NCBI RefSeq assembly: GCF_040655735.1
Contig: NZ_JBFAKK010000012.1
Coordinates: 62,001 to 126,000, forward strand
Length of the DNA: 64,000 nucleotides
Source of the DNA: Phytomonospora sp040655735
GTDB lineage: Bacteria > Actinomycetota > Actinomycetes > Mycobacteriales > Micromonosporaceae
Direction: 5' to 3'
In this document: in pieces, positions 58,273 to 64,000 of the stretch
Layout of the letters: each line of letters opens with the position of its first letter
Position numbering within the stretch: the stretch's first letter is position 1
The notes under the pieces: generated by a model
The model's input: the letters and a program-made list of their open reading frames with translations, nothing else
Databases searched by the model: none
What the model was told of the DNA's origin: nothing
Translations under genes and position numbers: made by a program

Positions 58273-59235
58273 ATGCGCATCCTTCTGCTCGGCGGTACGG
58301 GGTTCATCGGGCGTGCGGTCGTCGAAGACGCCCTGGCACACGGGCATGAGCCGGTGTTGTTCACGCGTGGTCGAAGTGGGCGGGAGTTGTTTCCCGGGGT
58401 TTCCCGCTTGGTCGGCGACCGTGACGCGGGCGACTACGCGTCGCTGCGGGGTGGTGAGTGGGACGCGGTGGTGGACCTCAGCGGCTACTACCCGCGGCAG
58501 GTCGCGGGGGCGATGGACGCTGTCGGAGACCGGGTGGGGCGGTATGTGTTCGTGTCGAGTCACGCCGTTTACGACCGGGGGAACGCTCCCGGTGGGACGG
58601 AGGACGCGCCTCGGCGGAAGCCGTTGCGGGAGGCCGACGTGCTCGACGACGAGACGTACGGGCGGTTGAAGGTCGCGTGCGAGGACGACGTCGTGGAGCG
58701 GTTCGGGGAGCGGGCGACGGTCGTGCGGCCGATCAAGGTGGTGGGGCCGCATGACGGGCGGGACGCGGCGACCTATTGGGTGCGGCGGGCGGAGCGGGGC
58801 GGGAGGGTCGCGGTGCCGGGGTCGCCGGAGCAGCCCTGTCAGTTCGTGGACTCGCGGGATCTGGCGCGGTTGATCGTGCGGCTTGTGGAGGACGACCGGG
58901 GTGGGGCGTTCCACGCGGTGGGGCCGGCGGAGGAGGTCACGCTGGGCGGGGTGATCCGGGAGGCGGCGCGGCTTGCGGGGGTGGAGGTCGAGTTGGTGGG
59001 GGTGCCGCTGGAGGCGGTGCCGCGGTTCTTTCCGTTGACGCGTGCGAGGGGGCTGTGGGCGACGTTGCAGCGGGACGGGTCGAAGGCTTGGGCGGCGGGG
59101 ATGCCGAAGACGGCGCTGGGGAGGACGCTGGGGGACCTGAAGGCGTGGGACGACGCGCGGGGGCGGCCGGAGTTGGGGAACGGGTTGACGGCGGAGCGGG
59201 AGGCGGGGTTGCTGAGGGGGGTGGGGAGGGTCTAG
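58273..59235 (+). CDS. NAD-dependent epimerase/dehydratase-like SDR
   Basis: The 320-residue protein has MRILLLGGTGFIGRAVVEDA, DLSGYYPRQV, VFVSSHAVYD, a YGRLKVACE motif holding the Tyr and Lys of extended SDRs, and VVRPIKVVGPHDGRD. It belongs with reductases or epimerases of the RfbD/isoflavone-reductase-like type; the substrate is unknown. TAGCCT lies 8 nt before the ATG. Its last three codons and stop lie inside the first copy of a 41-bp tandem repeat. Confidence 0.85.
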   Translation: MRILLLGGTGFIGRAVVEDALAHGHEPVLFTRGRSGRELFPGVSRLVGDRDAGDYASLRGGEWDAVVDLSGYYPRQVAGAMDAVGDRVGRYVFVSSHAVYDRGNAPGGTEDAPRRKPLREADVLDDETYGRLKVACEDDVVERFGERATVVRPIKVVGPHDGRDAATYWVRRAERGGRVAVPGSPEQPCQFVDSRDLARLIVRLVEDDRGGAFHAVGPAEEVTLGGVIREAARLAGVEVELVGVPLEAVPRFFPLTRARGLWATLQRDGSKAWAAGMPKTALGRTLGDLKAWDDARGRPELGNGLTAEREAGLLRGVGRV

Positions 59236-59309
59236 GCCGGGTGGGCAGGGCCCGGGGCGTGGTGGGGAGGGTCTGGGCCGGGTGGGCAGGGCCCGGGGCG
59301 TGGTGGGCA
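59228..59309. repeat. 41-bp tandem repeat, two copies
   Basis: Copies at 59228-59268 and 59269-59309 are nearly identical (GGGTCTAGGCCGGG versus GGGTCTGGGCCGGG, then a shared 26-bp tail). The first includes the TAG stop of the epimerase gene. Confidence 0.9.
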
Positions 59310-59380
59310 GGTGCCCTTCCTGGGTGGGGGTTGGGCACGCGCCCGTTCGCTTCGCTTCGGGCTGGGGCGCCGGGACAACC

Positions 59381-59720
59381 GGCTGAGGGCTCCGCCCCCA
59401 GCACCCCCGCTGGGTGGCTTCGCCCCCAGACCCCCACCAAGGACTCCGTCCCTGGACCCTGCTGGGGCGCTGCCCCAGACCCCGCCAGGGACTCCGTCCC
59501 TGGACCCGGAACGGCTACCGCCATGGTGTGGGACAAACCCGGCTGGGTGGCTCCGCCCCCAGCACCCCCGCTGGGTGGCTTCGCCCCCAGACCCCCACCA
59601 AGGACTCCGTCCCTGGACCCTGCTGGGTGGCTTCGCCCCCAGACCCCCACCGGGACGCTGTCCCGGACCCTGCTGGGGCGCTGCCCCAGACCCCGCCAGG
59701 GACTCCGTCCCTGGACCCGG
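59381..59720. repeat. Array of about twelve short hairpins with covarying arms
   Basis: Within 340 bp there are about twelve mini-hairpins with 4-6 bp arms and 3-nt loops: GGGGCGCTGCCCC (59464, 59675), GGGACTCCGTCCC (59488, 59699), GGGACGCTGTCCC (59652), GGACTCCGTCC (59441, about 59603) and GGTGGCTTCGCCCCC types (about 59413, 59574, 59627). They are joined by TGGACCC, CAGACCCC and CCCCAGCACCCCC linkers. An 84-bp block recurs at about 59382-59465 and 59542-59626. The whole 59310-59847 stretch holds no convincing gene. Confidence 0.88.
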
Positions 59721-59847
59721 TTGTGGGCCTGGGCTGCGGGTTGTGGTGGGTCACCCCGGCTGGGGCGGCCGGGCCGTTGTGGGGCAGTCCGGCGCCATTG
59801 CCGCCGTTGGTTTGTCCTTGGTTTGTCCTGGCGGCGGAGCCGTTGGG

Positions 59848-60147
59848 TTAGTCGCGGGTTCTGGCGTAGTCGACGATTCCGGCGTACTCGGGGTGCTTCT
59901 GGACCCAGCGCACCACGAAGGGGCACAGCGCCAGCACCCGGATGGTGTCGGCTCGTGCCGTGTCGAGGGAGAAGCGGGCCAGTGCCGAGCCGATCCCCTT
60001 GCCCTCGAAGGCGGGATCGACCTCGGTGTGGACCAGGGCGATGCGTTCGTCGTCGCGGGCGTAGTCGAGGAAACCCGCGAGCTCCCCGTCCACGCGTGCC
60101 TCGAAACGCCGCTCGTCGGCCGCGTCGGTCACCACAACATCCGCCAT
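59848..60147 (-). CDS. GNAT-like N-acetyltransferase (NATD1/YjdJ type)
   Basis: The 99-residue protein is a minimal GNAT fold: ARVDGELAGFLDYARDDERI, HTEVDPAFEGKGIGSALARF (acetyl-CoA binding loop) and LALCPFVVRWVQKHPEY. This short NATD1/YjdJ group is widespread; substrates are unknown. GAGGAG precedes the ATG at 60147. Confidence 0.9.
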   Translation of the reverse strand: MADVVVTDAADERRFEARVDGELAGFLDYARDDERIALVHTEVDPAFEGKGIGSALARFSLDTARADTIRVLALCPFVVRWVQKHPEYAGIVDYARTRD

Positions 60148-60161
60148 GTTCACTCCTCGTC

Positions 60162-60422
60162 TCAGCGCAACCGGTGCCGTTCCTCGCGTGCGGCGAGGAG
60201 CCGGCGGACGACGGCCGGTTCGGCCTCCGTCGCCGCCTCCAACGCCACGGGGTCGTCGAGCATTTCCCCGAGCAGCGTGTAGTACCTGGTCACCGTCCCG
60301 CCGAAGGCGGCGACGATCGCCTGTTCCTTGGATCCCGCCCGCCGCCACCAGCGCTTCTCGAAGGCGAGCAGCGCCCGCTCCTCATCGCTGAGGGGCCGGC
60401 GGGGGGCGGGTACCTCGGGCAT
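60162..60422 (-). CDS. DUF3263 family protein
   Basis: The 86-residue protein matches DUF3263: LSDEERALLAFEKRWWRRAG, SKEQAIVAAFGGTVTRYYTL and LLGEMLDDPVAL, a helix-turn-helix-like actinobacterial family of unknown function. Its ATG shares one base with the HAD gene's stop (TGATG), so the two are coupled. Confidence 0.88.
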   Translation of the reverse strand: MPEVPAPRRPLSDEERALLAFEKRWWRRAGSKEQAIVAAFGGTVTRYYTLLGEMLDDPVALEAATEAEPAVVRRLLAAREERHRLR

Positions 60423-61201
60423 CAGACCACGTCGACCAGGTCGGCGACGGAGTTGACGATGCGGTTGGGCTGGAAGGGGAAGCGGTCGACCTCGGTGCGT
60501 CCGGTGATGCCGGTCAGCACGAGGATCGTCTCCAGGCCGGCCTCCATGCCCGAGACGATGTCGGTGTCCATCCGGTCGCCGATCATCGCGGTCGACTCGC
60601 TGTGCCCCTCGACCTTGTTGAGCGCGCTGCGCATCATCAGCGGGTTGGGCTTGCCGACGAAGTACGGCTCGACGCCGGTCGCCTTGGTGATGAGCGCGGC
60701 GACGGCCCCGCACGCCGGCTGGATGCCTTCCGGGGAGGGGCCGGTGGCGTCGGGGTTGGTGGCGATGAAGCGGGCCCCGGCGTCGACGAGCCGGATGGCG
60801 CGGGTGATGGCGCCCAGGCTGTAGGAGCGCGTCTCGCCGAGGATGACGTAGTCGGGGGAGATGTCGGTGAGGACGTAGCCGATCTCGTGCAGCGCGGTGG
60901 TCAGGCCGGCCTCGCCGATGACGTAGGCGCTGCCCTTGGGGCGCTGGGTGTTGAGGAAGTCCGCGGTGGCCAGCGCGGAGGTGTAGATCGCCTCCGGGGG
61001 AACGTCCAGGCCGGTATTGCGCAGACGGACGTGCAGGTCGCGGGGGGTGTAGATGGAGTTGTTCGTCAGCACCAGGAACCGGCGGCCGGTCTCCTTCAGC
61101 CTGTTGATGAACTCCTTCGCCCCGGGCACGGGGATGCCCTCGCGGACGAGGACGCCGTCCATGTCCGACAGCCAGCATTCGATCGGCTTGCGCTCACTCA
61201 T
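60422..61201 (-). CDS. HAD-IIA family sugar phosphatase (NagD-like)
   Basis: The 259-residue protein has the HAD nucleophile motif WLSDMDGVL (Asp13, Asp15), FLVLTNNSIYTPRDL, FVGKPNPLMMRSAL and MIGDRMDTDIVSGMEAG. NagD-like enzymes remove phosphate from sugar phosphates or nucleotides. It lies 45 bp after the DeoR regulator on the same strand, suggesting a part in the same sugar phosphate pathway as the divergent isomerase and kinase genes. Confidence 0.92.
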   Translation of the reverse strand: MSERKPIECWLSDMDGVLVREGIPVPGAKEFINRLKETGRRFLVLTNNSIYTPRDLHVRLRNTGLDVPPEAIYTSALATADFLNTQRPKGSAYVIGEAGLTTALHEIGYVLTDISPDYVILGETRSYSLGAITRAIRLVDAGARFIATNPDATGPSPEGIQPACGAVAALITKATGVEPYFVGKPNPLMMRSALNKVEGHSESTAMIGDRMDTDIVSGMEAGLETILVLTGITGRTEVDRFPFQPNRIVNSVADLVDVV

Positions 61202-61246
61202 GATCTGATCGTCCCAGGTCGATGTGACATCTGTGGTACGGCTCGG

Positions 61247-62032
61247 TCAAACCCGGACGACGGTCACGCCCGCCGTCTCGAACTCGTCGGTGACCTCGCG
61301 GGCGACCGAGGTGTCGGTCACGAGGGTGTGCACTTTCTCGATCGGGCAGATGCGCGCGAAGGCGTGCCCGCCGATCTTCGATCCGTCGGCGATGATGACG
61401 ATCCGGCGCGCCCGGGCGGCCATGAGGGCGTTTATCGCCGCCTCGCCCTCGTGGTGGGCGGCGGCTCCCAGGCGCACGTCGATGGCGTCGACGCCGAGGA
61501 AGACGACGTCGAGGGTGATCTCGCGCAGTATCGGCGCCGCGAGCGGCCCGATCAGCTCGTAGGACTGAGGTCGCACGACACCGCCGACCACGACGACCTT
61601 CACGTGCGGGCGCACGATCATCTCGTTGGCGATGTTGAGGGCGTTGGTGACGATCGTCAGCGGCGTCGTCCCCGACTGCGTGACGAGTTCGGGGCGGGTC
61701 GCCAGCGAGCGCGCGACCTCGGTCGTGGTCGTGCCACCGTTGAGGCCGACGACCATGCCCGGCCCGACGAGAGCCGCGGCGGCCTCGCCGATGCGGTGCT
61801 TCTCGTCGATGCGTTTGGCCGACTTGTAGCGCAGCGGAAGGTCGTAGGACACCCCGTTGGCCACCGCCCCGCCCCTTGTGCGGGTGATCATCTGCTGTTG
61901 TGTGAGTTGATCGAAGTCGCGCCGAATCGTGGCCTGCGACACATGCATGCGCGCGGCGGCTTCCTCTACGGTGATCCGGCCGTCGGAGGCGAGGATCTCC
62001 AACAGCGTGTTCCAGCGGGCGTAGCGGTCCAC
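61247..62032 (-). CDS. DeoR-family transcriptional regulator
   Basis: The 261-residue protein has a DeoR helix-turn-helix (ILASDGRITVEEAAARMHVS, then TIRRDFDQL) and the sugar-phosphate sensing domain with GLNGGTTTTEVARSL and IVIIADGSKIGGHAFARI. GTG at 62032 follows AAGGGAT. It is divergent from the SIS isomerase gene; the 147-bp gap contains a TGTGCACA palindrome (62075-62082) and repeated ATGCGCG words that may be operators. A sugar phosphate is the probable inducer. Confidence 0.92.
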   Translation of the reverse strand: MDRYARWNTLLEILASDGRITVEEAAARMHVSQATIRRDFDQLTQQQMITRTRGGAVANGVSYDLPLRYKSAKRIDEKHRIGEAAAALVGPGMVVGLNGGTTTTEVARSLATRPELVTQSGTTPLTIVTNALNIANEMIVRPHVKVVVVGGVVRPQSYELIGPLAAPILREITLDVVFLGVDAIDVRLGAAAHHEGEAAINALMAARARRIVIIADGSKIGGHAFARICPIEKVHTLVTDTSVAREVTDEFETAGVTVVRV

Positions 62033-62179
62033 GGCATCCCTTCTTCCCCCCGGTCTCGACTGTGAGCGGGTTGGTGTGCACAATAATGCGCGAAAGAGGG
62101 CCGCAGCGTCGAACCCGATGCGCGTTTTTGCTGAACTGGAATATTTAAGAACGTGGACCGCGCAAAAACAGGAGGATCT

Positions 62180-63058
62180 ATGACGTACGTGGAAGCGGAG
62201 ATCGCCAGTCAGCCGCAGCTGTGGCGCCGTGCCGTCGACGTCGCCGCCGAGCGGGCCGCCGCGCTGCCCCGGCCGGGCGAGCGCGTCGCCGTCGTCGGCT
62301 GCGGCACCTCCTGGTTCATGGGCCAGGCCTACGCGGCCCTGCGCGAGGCCGCCGGACAGGGTGAGACCGACGCCTTCGCGGCCTCGGAGTTCCCCTACGG
62401 CCGCCGCTACGACCGCGTCTTGTCGATCTGCCGCTCGGGCACCACGACCGAGGTCCTCGACCTGTTCGGGCGCCTCGGCGGCGACGTGCCGACCGCCGCC
62501 ATCATCGGCGACCCGGACACGCCTCTGCCGGGCCTGGTCGGCGACAGCGTCATCCTCGACTGGGCCGACGAGAAGTCGGTCGTGCAGACCCGCTTCGCCA
62601 CCACCGCGCTGTCCGTCCTGCGCGCGAGCCTCGGTGAGGACCTCACCAAGGCCATCGCCGACGCCGAGACGGCCGTGTCCGAGCCGCTCCCGCTGGACGT
62701 GTCCACCGTCGAGCAGGTCACCTTCCTGGGCCGGGGCTGGACGGTCGGGCTCGCCGCCGAGGCCGGGCTGAAGATGCGCGAGGCGGCGACCTTCTGGACC
62801 GAGTCCTACCCGGCGATGGAGTACCGCCACGGTCCCATCAGCATCACCGGGCCCAAGCGGGTGGCGTGGATGTTCGGCGAGGCGCCCGCGGGCCTCGACG
62901 CCGACGTCGCCGCGACCGGCGGGTCCTTCGTGACCAGCGCCCTCGACCCCGTCGCCGACCTGATCCGCGCGCAGCGCGCGGCCGTCGCGCTCGCCCAGCA
63001 CCAGGGCTTCGACCCCGACAACCCGCGCAACCTGACGCGCTCGGTCGTCTTGTCATGA
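62180..63058 (+). CDS. SIS-domain sugar isomerase (AgaS/GlmS-like)
   Basis: The 292-residue protein has two SIS halves: VAVVGCGTSWFMGQAYAAL and SICRSGTTTEVLDLF in the first, VTFLGRGWTVGLAAEAGLKM and MEYRHGPISI in the second. The C-terminal His-Gly motif resembles GlmS/AgaS isomerases that act on amino-sugar or keto-sugar phosphates. AGGAGG precedes the ATG. It is translationally coupled to the ROK kinase and divergent from its likely regulator. Confidence 0.9.
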   Translation: MTYVEAEIASQPQLWRRAVDVAAERAAALPRPGERVAVVGCGTSWFMGQAYAALREAAGQGETDAFAASEFPYGRRYDRVLSICRSGTTTEVLDLFGRLGGDVPTAAIIGDPDTPLPGLVGDSVILDWADEKSVVQTRFATTALSVLRASLGEDLTKAIADAETAVSEPLPLDVSTVEQVTFLGRGWTVGLAAEAGLKMREAATFWTESYPAMEYRHGPISITGPKRVAWMFGEAPAGLDADVAATGGSFVTSALDPVADLIRAQRAAVALAQHQGFDPDNPRNLTRSVVLS

Positions 63059-64000
63059 GCGCGGCGGGGCCGGCGCCCAAGGAGCCGATGGGCGACGTCG
63101 TCATCGCCGTCGACGTCGGCGGCACGCTCATGAAGTGCGCGCTGGTGTCCACCGGCGGTGAGGTGCTGCACAGCGTCCGCCGTCCCACCGACCGCGAGCG
63201 CGGCCCGGACGCGATCGTCGAGGCGATCCTCGGGACGCTCGCCGACCTCGCGGTGCAGGCCAGGAGCTTCGGCGGCAACCCGCTCGCGGTGGGTTTGACC
63301 GTGCCGGGTGTCATCGACACCGACAACGGCGTGGCCGTCTACGCGTCGAACCTGGGCTGGCGGGACGTGCCGTTCCGTGCGCTGGCCGAGGCGAAACTGG
63401 GCGTGCCGGTCGCGCTGGGCCACGACGTGCGCAGCGGCGGCCTCGCCGAGGCGCGCCTGGGCGCCGGGCGCGGCAGCGAGTACATGCTGTTCGTGGCGAT
63501 CGGGACGGGCATCGCCGCCGGATTCTTCCCGCGCGGTGTCGGCCTCGACGGCGCTCACGGCTCGGCCTGCGAGATCGGGCACATCGTCGTCGAACCCGGC
63601 GGCGAGCTGTGCGGCTGCGGCCAGCGCGGCTGCGTCGAGGCGGTCGCCTCGGCCTCGTCGATCGCGCGCGCCTACGCGGCCGCCACGGGCCACGACCTGG
63701 GCGCGGCCGAGGTAGCGCACCGGGCCGCCGAGGGCGAGCCTGCGGCGGTCGCCGTGTGGGAGCGCGCGGTGGAGATCCTCGCGCGCGGCCTGCTGACCGG
63801 CGTCAGCCTCTACGACCCCGACACGATCGTGCTGGGCGGCGGCCTCGCCGAGGCCCGCGCGACCCTGTTCGACCCGCTGGAGAAGTCGCTGCGGGAGAAG
63901 GCCACCTTCCACACCCTGCCGCGCCTTGTCCGCGCCGAACTCGGCGACGAGGCGGGCTGCATCGGGGCCGCGCTGCTGGGCCTCGACCGGCTTAAGGAGA
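63055..64000 (+). CDS. ROK-family sugar kinase (cut by the window end)
   Basis: About 315 codons are present without a stop. Motifs are AVDVGGTLMK (phosphate-binding), LTVPGVIDTDNGVAVYASNL, LGHDVRSGGLAEARLG (a catalytic-Asp region), EIGHIVVEPGG and the zinc site LCGCGQRGCVEAVAS. It should phosphorylate a hexose or amino sugar. ATG overlaps the SIS stop by 4 bp (ATGA). Another gene of the pathway, such as an aldolase or kinase, may follow outside the window. Confidence 0.92.
   Translation, partial: MSAAGPAPKEPMGDVVIAVDVGGTLMKCALVSTGGEVLHSVRRPTDRERGPDAIVEAILGTLADLAVQARSFGGNPLAVGLTVPGVIDTDNGVAVYASNLGWRDVPFRALAEAKLGVPVALGHDVRSGGLAEARLGAGRGSEYMLFVAIGTGIAAGFFPRGVGLDGAHGSACEIGHIVVEPGGELCGCGQRGCVEAVASASSIARAYAAATGHDLGAAEVAHRAAEGEPAAVAVWERAVEILARGLLTGVSLYDPDTIVLGGGLAEARATLFDPLEKSLREKATFHTLPRLVRAELGDEAGCIGAALLGLDRLKE

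Noticed and set aside
59381..59720. CRISPR-like look of the repeat array
   Set aside because: Units are variable in length and sequence, there are no constant 25-40 bp repeats with unique spacers, and no cas genes are near.
58937..59926. Open minus-strand frame crossing the hairpin array with GVWGRSHPAG-like repeats
   Set aside because: The repeated peptide is only the translation of the DNA repeat, it continues into the epimerase gene antisense, and no start signal is present.

Overview
The window is high-GC DNA (roughly 70 % G+C by eye) from an actinomycete. Markers are a BldC-type MerR regulator, DUF3073 and DUF3263 proteins, the hemL / TlpA / CcdA-ResB-CcsB cytochrome c block known from mycobacteria and streptomycetes, MqnL/MqnP-type futalosine-route menaquinone genes, an MsiK/UgpC-type ABC ATPase and many GTG starts. 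At least ten genes lack a Shine-Dalgarno and instead carry a TANNNT-like -10 hexamer 5-8 nt before the start codon, the usual sign of leaderless actinobacterial transcripts. BldC hints at a mycelial, developing organism. The lineage cannot be fixed from this sequence; Glycomycetales or a neighbouring order is only a guess.

Layout. 0-8.2 kb: a DUF1963-like gene end, a PrsW-type membrane protease, bldC, valine dehydrogenase, a frameshifted phosphotransferase beside a heptanucleotide tandem repeat, an HxlR regulator with a chloramphenicol-phosphotransferase-like kinase, DUF3073 and a lytic transglycosylase. 8.6-13.3 kb: a class III cyclase fused to an AfsR/LuxR-type ATPase, then a three-gene cassette (WXG-like protein, lipoprotein, YbaB-like protein). 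13.3-19.2 kb: a MazG-like enzyme, two tandem secreted propeller paralogues facing a secreted GHL10-type hydrolase, a decayed esterase, and a Fic enzyme with a clear operator. 19.3-26.4 kb: an acyltransferase, then the conserved hemL-to-ccsB operon. 26.5-37.9 kb: PadR/HAAS, an MFS exporter, a CPBP protease, a two-component system, an Hsp70-like ATPase with a membrane domain, menaquinone genes and a MarR pair around an AT-rich operator. 38-44.6 kb: sugar ABC ATPase, NmrA/MarR pair, an LPSTG-anchored beta-helix protein, and an inositol-phosphatase-like protein with altered metal ligands. 44.9-53 kb: a YqiJ-like membrane protein, flotillin and a giant AAA ATPase. 53-59 kb: small membrane proteins, tRNA-Thr(UGU), a third propeller paralogue, an APC permease, an EgtE-like PLP enzyme and an epimerase. 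59.2-59.7 kb: a dense array of short hairpins. 59.8-64 kb: GNAT, DUF3263, a NagD-like HAD phosphatase, and a DeoR / SIS isomerase / ROK kinase amino-sugar locus cut by the window end.

How the genes fit together. The hemL block joins heme synthesis to system II cytochrome c maturation. The mqn pair supplies menaquinone. The DeoR-SIS-ROK locus is a divergent sugar-phosphate catabolic unit. The most system-like locus is 44.9-53 kb: an envelope protein, a membrane-microdomain scaffold and a 1649-residue AAA ATPase. The promoter region of the ATPase is an imperfect 148-bp tandem duplication carrying two pairs of DnaA-box-like sites, and more copies of the same octamer sit inside the ATPase gene. 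The hairpin array at 59.4 kb, with arm sequences that vary in a compensatory way, is the other unexplained structure.
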